Assembly (NCBI GenBank): GCA_942491935.1
Contig: CALOCZ010000068.1
Coordinates: 248,001-312,000 of the forward strand
Direction of reading: 5' to 3'
From: JAGTVG01 sp942491935
GTDB taxonomy: Bacteria > Bacteroidota > Bacteroidia > Cytophagales > Cyclobacteriaceae
DNA: 64,000 bases
Shown here: piece by piece, positions 54,723 through 61,985 of the stretch
How positions within the stretch are numbered: the first letter of the stretch is position 1
Layout of the letters: each line of letters begins with the position of its first letter
Translations under genes and position numbers: made by a program
The notes under the pieces: generated by a model
What the model was told of the DNA's origin: nothing
The model's input: the letters and a program-made list of their open reading frames with translations, nothing else
The model's database searches: none

Positions 54723-55910
54723 TTGAAACGACCCGGAAAAGAAGAAACAGCAGTATTAGTTGCATTGATCAATAGGCGGCAATCAGAGGAACAAACAAAA
54801 GAATATCTTGATGAACTTTCCTTTCTGGCTGAAACACTAGGGACAAAAACAATTAAAACAGTTACACAAAAACTTGACACACCTGATGTAACAACATTCG
54901 TCGGTAAGGGTAAATTGGAGGAGATCAAAGAGTATGTGAAAGCAATGAGCGTTGATAAGGTGATTTTCGATGATGACCTTAGCCCATCGCAGCTTAGAAA
55001 TCTTGAAAAAGTACTAAAAACCACGATCTTTGACAGATCACTGCTGATTTTAGAAATATTTTTAAAGAGAGCGAAGACCTCTCAGGCCAGAACACAAGTT
55101 GAATTAGCCCGGTATCAATATCTGCTTCCCAGACTGACACGAATGTGGACCCACCTTGAGCGGCAAAGAGGGGGAACCGGGACAAGAGGAGGGGCTGGAG
55201 AAAAAGAAATTGAAACAGACCGCAGGATAATCAGGAACCAGATAGCGGTATTGAAGAAAAAGCTTGAGAAAATAGACAAGCAGAAGACTACGCAAAGAAA
55301 AGGCAGAGCCAATATTACCCGTGTGGCATTGGTGGGTTATACCAATGTTGGTAAATCCACCATAATGACATTATTATCAAAATCGGATGTATTTGCTGAA
55401 AACAAACTTTTTGCCACCGTCGATTCTACCGTCAGGAAAGTCGTAATCAATAACATCCCGTTTTTGTTATCTGATACAGTTGGATTCATACGTAAATTAC
55501 CACATACCCTTGTCGAAAGTTTTAAATCCACCCTGGATGAGATACGCGAAGCGGATATACTGCTTCACGTTGTGGACGTATCCCATCCTGGATTTGAAGA
55601 ACAGATTGATATTGTGAATAAAACATTAGCAGAGATCGATGCGGCAGATAAACCAACCATTCTTGTATTTAATAAGATGGATCTATACCGGAGATTAATG
55701 GAATCTTCTGAAGAACCGGTTTATTTGAATGGTGAGGAAAATTTGGAACTCATCCAAAAACATTATGTGACCAAAAAGAATTTTTCTACCGTTTGTATCT
55801 CAGCTAAAAAGGCGGAAAATATTGATGCATTTAAGGATAAGTTAGGTAAGCAAGTTAAAAAACGGCACTATACGATATATCCCAATTATATGAAGGATGA
55901 ATTCTACTAA
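54723..55910 (+). CDS. hflX: GTPase HflX
   Basis: A 395-residue ribosome-associated GTPase that splits stalled 70S ribosomes under stress. An N-terminal HflX domain with the glycine-rich linker RGGTGTRGGAGEKEIETDRR is followed by the G domain: G1 GYTNVGKST, G3 DTVGFIRKLPHTL and G4 FNKMD. It starts with TTG at 54723; no ATG precedes conserved sequence. It is divergent from the polysaccharide cluster with its own promoter. It is followed by the 760-bp region holding the tRNA. Confidence 0.94.
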   Translation: MKRPGKEETAVLVALINRRQSEEQTKEYLDELSFLAETLGTKTIKTVTQKLDTPDVTTFVGKGKLEEIKEYVKAMSVDKVIFDDDLSPSQLRNLEKVLKTTIFDRSLLILEIFLKRAKTSQARTQVELARYQYLLPRLTRMWTHLERQRGGTGTRGGAGEKEIETDRRIIRNQIAVLKKKLEKIDKQKTTQRKGRANITRVALVGYTNVGKSTIMTLLSKSDVFAENKLFATVDSTVRKVVINNIPFLLSDTVGFIRKLPHTLVESFKSTLDEIREADILLHVVDVSHPGFEEQIDIVNKTLAEIDAADKPTILVFNKMDLYRRLMESSEEPVYLNGEENLELIQKHYVTKKNFSTVCISAKKAENIDAFKDKLGKQVKKRHYTIYPNYMKDEFY

Positions 55911-56098
55911 TATTCATTCCCTCTGATTATAAAAAAACTAAGATCACACGAGATTTGAAATCCTTCTCAGTTTCCTTCCATCTTAACAACAAGTTATATT
56001 TTCGACTGGGCATTCCCATATATAATTCAATAGGATTTTTCGAAATATTCCTTTGGAAACCTAAAAAGGTCTTTATTAAAGGCTAATTATTTCATTTA

Positions 56099-56129
56099 TT
56101 TGAATATAGGATATATTGGATTATTTTTG
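56099..56129 (+). promoter_or_regulatory. Consensus Bacteroidota promoter of the tRNA-Arg locus
   Basis: TTTG (56099-56102), 19 bp, then TATTTTTG (56122-56129) followed by C: a perfect match to the -33/-7 consensus. Transcription should begin near 56136, about 10 bp before the truncated tRNA copy and 81 bp before the intact tRNA. Confidence 0.8.
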
Positions 56130-56138
56130 CATCGATTT

Positions 56139-56207
56139 GATCATTGGCCTCGTAGTTCAATGACCGCCCGACTGAAGGGCTTCAGCCGTTCGGGCGGGGA
56201 TAGAATA
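56139..56207 (+). pseudogene. Truncated tRNA-Arg 5' copy interrupted by a 36-bp palindrome
   Basis: Bases 56139-56162 repeat exactly the 24 bp at 56210-56233 (7 bp of leader plus the first 17 bases of the tRNA). A 36-bp GC-rich insert (56163-56198) sits in what would be the D loop. GATAGAATA, the next bases of the tRNA, resumes at 56199-56207, and the copy then stops before the anticodon. It cannot form a tRNA. It lies between the promoter and the intact gene and would be in the transcript leader. Confidence 0.75.
56163..56198. repeat. 36-bp GC-rich palindromic element
   Basis: CCGCCCGA (56164-56171) pairs with TCGGGCGG (56190-56197). Inside is a second perfect hairpin, CTGAAG (56172-56177) with CTTCAG (56180-56185), and a 4-nt bulge CCGT. 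The GC content is far above its surroundings. It resembles REP/MITE-like palindromes; no second copy was noticed in the window. Confidence 0.7.
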
Positions 56208-56216
56208 TAGATCATT

Positions 56217-56288
56217 GGCCTCGTAGTTCAATGGATAGAATAGGAGTTTCCTAAACTCTAGATCTAAGTTCGATTCTTAGCGAGGCTA
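56217..56288 (+). tRNA. tRNA-Arg, anticodon CCT
   Basis: A full cloverleaf in 72 nt: acceptor GGCCTCG pairs with CGAGGCT (G1-U72 wobble) with discriminator A. The D arm is GTTC/GAAT, the anticodon arm GGAGT-TTCCTAA-ACTCT with anticodon CCT, and the T arm CTAAG-TTCGATT-CTTAG. CCA is not encoded. It reads the AGG codon. A terminator follows 3 bp later. Confidence 0.92.
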
Positions 56289-56290
56289 CA

Positions 56291-56318
56291 TAAATCCCGC
56301 CCATTGGCGGGATTTATT
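56291..56318 (+). terminator. Terminator after tRNA-Arg
   Basis: An 11-bp perfect stem (56291-56301 with 56306-56316) with loop CATT, followed by a T-rich stretch. It ends the tRNA transcript. Confidence 0.85.
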
Positions 56319-56466
56319 ATTTTAATAGGATAAAAATGACGGCCTATATATTGCCTTTGCCTACAGACTGGCTTCTCACAGGATCACAACACTGGTGTAT
56401 TCCTTTACGTTCGGCCTTCTAGCGAGGCTACTCAAAGCCTCTAATTTTACATTTTTAGGGTTTTTT
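56319..56466. other. Spacer with 12-bp echo of the tRNA-Arg 3' end
   Basis: No gene is seen. TAGCGAGGCTAC at 56420-56431 repeats exactly 56278-56289, the last 11 bases of the tRNA plus one. A repeat of a tRNA 3' end is what an integrated element leaves behind, but only 142 bp separate the copies and no integrase gene remains. It may be a scar of a lost element or chance. Confidence 0.45.
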
Positions 56467-56598
56467 TTATATTTCGGTAACAAAAACGGTAACTAGAAAG
56501 AGATCTTCCTCCATTGCTTTCTCATTATCTAAACCCATGAGTCTGGTATTCGCGACAATGTCGGTGAATATAATTGTAGCAAGGTGGTGGTTCTCCAT
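56467..56598 (-). pseudogene. Remnant of a class III adenylate cyclase gene (N-terminus only)
   Basis: A 43-codon frame beginning MENHHLATIIFTDIVANTRL, then MGLDNEKAMEED, after which similarity ends and the frame closes in LFLVTVFVTEI. The first 30 residues match the start of class III cyclase domains (compare AAIMFTDIVSYSKLM in the intact gene at 58391). Everything after the first metal-binding aspartate is lost. An isolated remnant is the best reading. Confidence 0.7.
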
Positions 56599-56668
56599 AA
56601 ATCAATCCTTCACTTACTAGTTGACCAAACACATGTCTTGCATTAATCTGGTTGAGAATTTACCAATC

Positions 56669-57478
56669 CTAACGAAGACCACAAAAAAGATCATCTTCTC
56701 GGGCTCTTCCTCCATTGACAAGGCTAAATACCCGGTAAAACTCTTGTGAGCCCCAGAGGATCTTGTGTGTCTTGTCCGGGAGTTTTTCTAACTCGTTGAA
56801 AATAGCCATTTGGGTTTTATGACATTGTATAGCTTGCCAAACTTGAGGCCAATAATCCACTGTATCAATCCAAGTTGTGAGCGACCAATCGGGCCAGGAT
56901 AAAGCCTGTCTTTTTTCACCGTCCACGTGAATCATCATTTCCTTGAAAGCCGATTTAAACACTTTAAATTTGTTTCGCGGCCAGGTGATATAATAAAATT
57001 TTGAAACTGTATGTCCGTGTTGTTGTTTGGAAAGGTTATATTTTGGATCTCCGGAACAAACTAAGGCAGCAGTGGTGAATTGAGAGATAGCTATATGATC
57101 CGGATGTCCATAACCGCCTGTAGGATCGAAACTGATAACTACTTGAGGCTTTATACGTCTTATATGAAAAACAATTTTATCAACCACCTCAACCGGATCA
57201 GCTTTATCCAGATCCGCATCAATATAGTCTAAAAATGACACCTCCCTGATGCCTAATACTTTAGCTGCTGCCAATAATTCGGCTTCCCTGGTCTTACCTA
57301 CCACATCCAAACCCGGAGATTCTTTATTTTCACCAAAACGACCTCGCTCCCCCCTGGTTGCTACTATAAGATATGTTTCAATACCTTCATCTGCATATTT
57401 TGCCAGGACGCCACCTATTCCAAAAGACTCATCATCAGGGTGGGCCAGCACAGCCATCAATTTTAGTTTATGAGACAT
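56669..57478 (-). CDS. PIG-L family deacetylase (LmbE-like)
   Basis: A 269-residue zinc-dependent hydrolase fold that de-N-acetylates GlcNAc-type substrates. Zinc ligands are in AVLAHPDDESFGIGG (HPDD, near 13-16) and GYGHPDHIAIS (near 123-133); a Rossmann-like core holds LIVATRGERGRFG. Homologs act in mycothiol/bacillithiol, lipid or antibiotic pathways. With no sugar or thiol genes around it, the substrate is unknown. It lies in the accessory region with nearly 200 bp of non-coding DNA upstream. Confidence 0.87.
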   Translation of the reverse strand: MSHKLKLMAVLAHPDDESFGIGGVLAKYADEGIETYLIVATRGERGRFGENKESPGLDVVGKTREAELLAAAKVLGIREVSFLDYIDADLDKADPVEVVDKIVFHIRRIKPQVVISFDPTGGYGHPDHIAISQFTTAALVCSGDPKYNLSKQQHGHTVSKFYYITWPRNKFKVFKSAFKEMMIHVDGEKRQALSWPDWSLTTWIDTVDYWPQVWQAIQCHKTQMAIFNELEKLPDKTHKILWGSQEFYRVFSLVNGGRAREDDLFCGLR

Positions 57479-57668
57479 GAGAGTAGAAAATTACAGAATT
57501 AAAATCTTGAATATATTGATATTATAGATATACGATTCTTAATAAATTCAATTCGCCGAAATTGACAATGATTCTTCATCGTTCTCAATAATTATTTATA
57601 GCCTTTCCTCACCTATGACATACGAGGTCATACTATTCCCTGAACTCTCTTATCCCGGCATCTAAAGA

Positions 57669-58061
57669 TCAAGCCTCTTCAAGTGTGGACCAGTGGGTGT
57701 GGGCCATTTCCCATGAATCACCGGCTTGCCGGTAAACGATTGTGCCCCTGCCACGGGTTATTGGTGTTCCATCCGGTAAAAATGCATGATATTGCAGAGT
57801 AAAGATCCCTACGTTTCCATACAGTTGTATCTTGGGATCCACGATCTTGTAGTTATGCGGAGGGATCAATCCCTTCCATGATGTGAGGAGCTTACGGAAT
57901 GCCTGGATCCCGTCAACACGGGCGTTGGCTGGGCTATTATTGAAAAAAGTGACATCGTCAGTAGCTGACTTGCCGTAACCTTCTGTATCACCTTGCGACC
58001 AGTAATTTAAATCAATGTGTACTTGTTCAAGGATTGCCTCCTCTTTTTTATTGTGTTCCAT
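57669..58061 (-). CDS. SnoaL-like/NTF2-fold protein
   Basis: A 130-residue small protein starting MEHNKKEEAILEQVHIDLNY. It has the cone-shaped NTF2 pattern: N-terminal helices (YWSQGDTEGYGKSATDDVTFF), then strands ending FTLQYHAFLPDG, GRGTIVYRQAGDSWEMAHTHWS. Such domains act as isomerases, cyclases or stress-linked proteins; no role can be assigned. An in-frame start 14 codons upstream (58103) lacks family support. Confidence 0.75.
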   Translation of the reverse strand: MEHNKKEEAILEQVHIDLNYWSQGDTEGYGKSATDDVTFFNNSPANARVDGIQAFRKLLTSWKGLIPPHNYKIVDPKIQLYGNVGIFTLQYHAFLPDGTPITRGRGTIVYRQAGDSWEMAHTHWSTLEEA

Positions 58062-58390
58062 TGTTAAAAATATTTGTTGGATTATATATAATCTAAAATA
58101 CAAAAATTATGAATCACATTAAACCAGCAGATCCTATAATTTTGTATTAGTCTTTTCGTCTCAATCAAAAAGTTTATGCCATTTCAGTTGAATAGCAATT
58201 GATAACAGGATAGTTAAAAGAAATGATTACTCTTCCATCTCTATAACGTAAATTTTCAGCAATTATGCCGATCTGAAGTGAGACGGTGACAGGTTTTCCC
58301 ATGTTGAATGGTATGCTGTTTAAGGACTAATGAATGTTATTGTATTTTACTCGAAAATTGATTAGATTTTATGCTATCAAAGTACTTGTC
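58062..58390. other. Intergenic region between divergent SnoaL-like and cyclase genes
   Basis: About 330 bp without a gene. TATAATTTTG at 58135-58144 includes a full -7 match on the plus strand but lies nearly 250 bp before the cyclase start, with no clear -33 element. No hairpin or repeat of note. Confidence 0.5.
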
Positions 58391-60457
58391 ATGGAAAGAA
58401 CAGGGGATTTCCGAAATCCTTCTCAGCCTTCTGAATACCGACAACTCGCGGCAATCATGTTCACCGATATTGTGAGCTATTCTAAGCTTATGAGTCAAAA
58501 TGAACAACAGGCCCTGGACTTATTGCGTAAAAATCGGTTGATCCAGAAAACTCTGGTCGAGCAGTATAATGGCAAATGGGTAAAGGAAATAGGCGATGGA
58601 GTGCTCTCTATGTTCCGAACTGCTTATGATTCACAGCAGTGCGCCATATCTATTCAAAAAACAATCAGAGAACAGTGCAAACATCAGGTCCGGATTGGTA
58701 TACACCTCGGTGACATCACTTTAGAAGGAGATGATGCTTTTGGGGATGGCGTTAACATTGCAGCCCGCATCCAATCTATAGCGGATCCTGGTGGAATTTA
58801 TGTTTCAGAATCGGTATTTAGAGCAGTCATGGCCCGCAGTGACCATCCAGTTCATGATCTTGGTGAAATATATCTTAAGAACATTGTTCACCCGATCCGT
58901 ATATACGCTTTAGTTGGAGATGGCTTGCCCTCTCCTTCCGATCAAATTCAAAAGCCCGAGGTACAAAAGAAAAAGTCACTATGGCCAGAAGTTGTAGATG
59001 TCCCCAATGAAGAACAATTAATCGACCATCACCGGAAAATAAGTGATTTATCCATCGCTGTATTACCATTTAAAAACCTTAGCCCGGATCAGGAAAATCA
59101 ATACTTTGCAGATGGAGTAATGGGAGATATTCTTAATAACCTTCAGCAAATGCATGAGTTAAAGGTGATTTCACAAACATCTGTTGAACAGTATAGAAAT
59201 ACTACCAAACCTATCTCCCAAATTGGTATTGAGTTAGGAGTAAGCTATTTACTGGAAGGCAGTGTGCGCAAGGGCTTTGATGAGATAATGATAACCGCCC
59301 AATTAATCAAAGCCAGGGATGACAGGCATATTTGGGCGGATAATTTTACCTCAACCTATAGTACCAAAGGAATTTTTAACATTCAAAGGGAAATTGCCGA
59401 AAAGATCGTAAACGAATTACATCTGAAAATATCTCCTGATAAGGTAGCCGAAATTACGCAGCCCAAAACTAAAAATAAAAATGCTTATGATCATTATTTG
59501 CATGGAATGTACCATTGGTATCAAATGACAGCCCAGGGCTTTGAAACAGCGCTTCGGTATTTCGAGTTAGCCAGGGACGAGGATCCGAATTATGCACCTG
59601 CTTACGCAGGTATTGCTATGGTTTGGGGAGGCTATATACAACATGGTTTGGTTTCACCCGAAGATGCTACGCCAAAAGTAAAAGAGGCAGCAGCTAAAGC
59701 TTTAGCATTAGACAGTTCACTTGCAGAAGTCCATTTTATGTTGGCCACGGTCATGCAGAGTGGCTGGTGGGAATGGAATTGGGAGCTTGCCGAGAGAGAA
59801 TTTAGAAAGACCATAGAATTAAATCCCAGTTTTGCGGAGGCCAGGATATATTATGCTCACCTATTAAACGTCCAGGGCCGTCCTGATGAGGCTGAAATTC
59901 AGGCAAACAAAGCTATGGAAATTGAACCTTTCAATTCATTTATTCAAATCACTTATGCCATGCACCTGAACCTGGTGCGTAAGTATGAAGAATCAATCAA
60001 GGTGTTAAATAATAATCTTGCGATAGAGCCAAACAACTACTTTGCACTTTCAACGTTGCGCTCTTCCTATCACAATCTGCAAATGTATGATGAAGCGTTG
60101 GAAACCTGGGGAAAGTCTTTTGCAACAAAAGGGGATCAGGTGGCAATAGAAGCATTAAAACGCGGCAGCCAGGAAGGCGGTTATCGTATGGCATTGCAAC
60201 GGATCGCTGAACTGCTTATAGAACGAAGTGACACCAGTTTTATCACTCCCTGGCAAATCGCTACCCTTTATACTCGTGCCGGGAACAATCTTGAAGCACT
60301 TGACTGGCTGGAAAAAGCCTATCAGGACCGGGATTCCAATATGCCTTATATCAGTGTTGATCCAATTTTTGATGGGCTACGTGATAATCCTCGATTTTTT
60401 GAGTTACTGAGGAAAATGAAACTCCCCAGGATAAACTCTAGCTTTTTATCAAAATAA
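58391..60457 (+). CDS. Class III adenylate cyclase with TolB-like and TPR domains
   Basis: A 688-residue soluble protein. Residues about 15-190 form a class III cyclase domain. The two metal aspartates are Asp26 (MFTDIVSY) and Asp69 (KEIGDGV). The adenine-selecting Lys65 lies four residues before Asp69, and the transition-state pair Asn122/Arg126 is in FGDGVNIAARIQ. All catalytic positions are kept, so cAMP synthesis is likely. Residues about 218-350 form a TolB/FlgO-like N-terminal fold (SIAVLPFKNLSPDQENQYFADG ... YLLEGSVRK), and TPR repeats fill 375-688. This architecture recurs in rhizobial and bacteroidotal cyclases. The ATG at 58391 is preferred to an upstream TTG because homologs begin near here. 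No cAMP receptor is adjacent. Confidence 0.87.
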   Translation: MERTGDFRNPSQPSEYRQLAAIMFTDIVSYSKLMSQNEQQALDLLRKNRLIQKTLVEQYNGKWVKEIGDGVLSMFRTAYDSQQCAISIQKTIREQCKHQVRIGIHLGDITLEGDDAFGDGVNIAARIQSIADPGGIYVSESVFRAVMARSDHPVHDLGEIYLKNIVHPIRIYALVGDGLPSPSDQIQKPEVQKKKSLWPEVVDVPNEEQLIDHHRKISDLSIAVLPFKNLSPDQENQYFADGVMGDILNNLQQMHELKVISQTSVEQYRNTTKPISQIGIELGVSYLLEGSVRKGFDEIMITAQLIKARDDRHIWADNFTSTYSTKGIFNIQREIAEKIVNELHLKISPDKVAEITQPKTKNKNAYDHYLHGMYHWYQMTAQGFETALRYFELARDEDPNYAPAYAGIAMVWGGYIQHGLVSPEDATPKVKEAAAKALALDSSLAEVHFMLATVMQSGWWEWNWELAEREFRKTIELNPSFAEARIYYAHLLNVQGRPDEAEIQANKAMEIEPFNSFIQITYAMHLNLVRKYEESIKVLNNNLAIEPNNYFALSTLRSSYHNLQMYDEALETWGKSFATKGDQVAIEALKRGSQEGGYRMALQRIAELLIERSDTSFITPWQIATLYTRAGNNLEALDWLEKAYQDRDSNMPYISVDPIFDGLRDNPRFFELLRKMKLPRINSSFLSK

Positions 60458-60635
60458 GATAGATTTTCCCGGGATGACGAAATTGTATGACGTCGAACTG
60501 ACGTTATATTATATGATAATGTTAGCAGGGTTACCCTATTCATTAAATTACCATCCCATTTATCATGGATTTATCTTTGGGGGGACCTTTGGAGAGATAA
60601 ATTGTTTTGAATGTATTTTTATTTTTAGAGGTGAT

Positions 60636-61133
60636 TTAACTGTATTCATTTATGCCATAGTGTGCGGACCAGATTCCCAGTGCCCTTCGCAACAATAACA
60701 GTTGACCTGTATGATAGGAATTATGGTCAATCACAATAACAATTTCCCGGAAAATAGTATAATCCGGAGCATGCGGAATAGGACTATACAGGTCTACTGC
60801 ACTATCTTCTAACATAGTTTCTATTTCCTTCCTGTCATCCAGGAAATTTTTAACTGAATTCTTCCACTTTTCAGCATCTCCTTTGCCTTTGGGCCAATAA
60901 TTATCAGGCCATGATTTTGATTGATATTCGGGATTCATAATAAAATCCAGAATATCCCACTGGGCAATCCGTAGATGTTCCAGCAGATCCCAACAAGAGT
61001 ATTGGATGCCGGAAATCTTTTTATTGTAATAATTATCCGGGAAATCCTTAATTGTTTGTTCGAAAGAAAGGTGCGCATTACGGCCTTGTAGTGATGTAAG
61101 TAAGTGCTTTCTGATAGTGTCGTCCATATTCAT
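60636..61133 (-). CDS. DinB-like four-helix metal-binding protein
   Basis: A 165-residue DinB/YfiT-superfamily protein. Ligand histidines are in SCWDLLEHLRIAQWDI (near 52) and near the C-terminus in VIDHNSYHTGQLLLLRRALG. The superfamily includes thiol-dependent S-transferases (bacillithiol, mycothiol) and DNA-damage-induced proteins. The nearby PIG-L deacetylase would fit a thiol theme, but no further thiol gene is seen. Alternative start at the second Met (61127). Confidence 0.83.
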   Translation of the reverse strand: MNMDDTIRKHLLTSLQGRNAHLSFEQTIKDFPDNYYNKKISGIQYSCWDLLEHLRIAQWDILDFIMNPEYQSKSWPDNYWPKGKGDAEKWKNSVKNFLDDRKEIETMLEDSAVDLYSPIPHAPDYTIFREIVIVIDHNSYHTGQLLLLRRALGIWSAHYGINEYS

Positions 61134-61187
61134 TGTAAATAATTCTTAGTGATTTAATCCTACTTCGTATTTATATATTGTTACAAC

Positions 61188-61230
61188 AAAAATTGTTAGA
61201 GTAGGTATGAGTGTACTTCTAACAATTTTT
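61188..61230 (-). terminator. Terminator downstream of the cyclase remnant
   Basis: A perfect 13-bp inverted repeat (61188-61200 with 61218-61230) around a 17-nt spacer, ending in T5 on both strands. It follows the remnant at 61259-61465 on the minus strand and precedes the DinB-like gene. Confidence 0.75.
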
Positions 61231-61258
61231 TCGTTAAACACATTTGTACATAAATTAG

Positions 61259-61465
61259 CTCAAGGCGCTAACAAATCAGCATTGTACATCCAATCATCCT
61301 GGATGGGGTCGCTGTCCTCTCCATTTTATTTTTTACTAATTGTTGGTTGATTTCTCGGTTTTTTAGTAGTGTCTTAAGCGCACGATCTTCATCTGATCCC
61401 ATGAGAGCAGTATAGCCAACAACGTCTGTAAACATAATGGCAGCAAGCCTGCGATCTTCGGGCAT
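61259..61465 (-). pseudogene. Remnant of a second class III adenylate cyclase gene
   Basis: Begins MPEDRRLAAIMFTDVVGYTA, then LMGSDEDRALKTLLKNREINQQLVKNK, an exact cyclase-domain start including the first metal Asp. It then runs into unrelated sequence and stops at 61268 after about 65 codons. A different frame at the end reads EDSDPIQDDWMYNADLLAP to a stop near 61262, possibly the old C-terminus. An internal deletion of a whole gene would explain a true 5' end, a short unrelated tail and a surviving terminator. A degenerate gene, not expected to be active. Confidence 0.75.
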
Positions 61466-61985
61466 GGTTAAAAATTAACGGTGGCGAAAAGTATCTACCT
61501 ATTAAATCCCGATCCTTAATTAAAGGTAAGGAAAAATTCTAAAAAATTTTATGTGGATGTCTTCAAATGGTTACGCATATGTAGGTAGGATTGATTGCAA
61601 ATAGGAAAATCGCTTTTTGAAGAGGGGTGGGTCGGATTTTCGGATTTAGGAAATCTGGAAAAATGGAATTTAAAAACAACAAAACCGACAACAGAGCAAA
61701 CTGGAATTGCAACAAATAACTGGTTGCCAAGGCTTTACTCAAAATAAGTACTAAACTATCTCCCGCTATCACTGAAGATAAATCATTATTAGTTACCGTT
61801 TATGATACCAATTATCATTATTGATAGATACAATTGCCTGAAATTCAAGTATATAATTAATAGCAAAATAGCTAGGGGTGGGCATTTGTCATTTCACCCC
61901 AATTCTCAACTGTCGCGTCAGTTAATACTCAAATTATTTTTCCTCATAGAGCAGGTTTTAGCCCTTCCCATCGAACTGTCCAGTA
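61466..61985. other. 520-bp region without a supported gene
   Basis: A 69-codon hydrophobic frame (61772-61563, minus) contains LATSYLLQFQFALLSVLLF and could be a membrane-protein relic, but no family is recognised. The rest is AT-rich. This looks like decayed accessory DNA between the cyclase remnant and the glycosidase. Confidence 0.5.

Larger units (their letters stand above)
55911..56216 (+). other. Gene-free spacer between hflX and tRNA-Arg
   Basis: About 300 bp of AT-rich sequence without a credible gene. Its right end carries a strong promoter (56099-56129) and the truncated tRNA copy with palindrome (56139-56207), listed separately. Nothing recognisable lies in 55911-56090. Confidence 0.6.

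Noticed and set aside
56475..56493. Short direct repeat CGGTAAC ... CGGTAAC as an integrase core site
   Set aside because: Seven bases at close spacing inside a decayed frame is too little to support a site without an integrase or a matching copy elsewhere.
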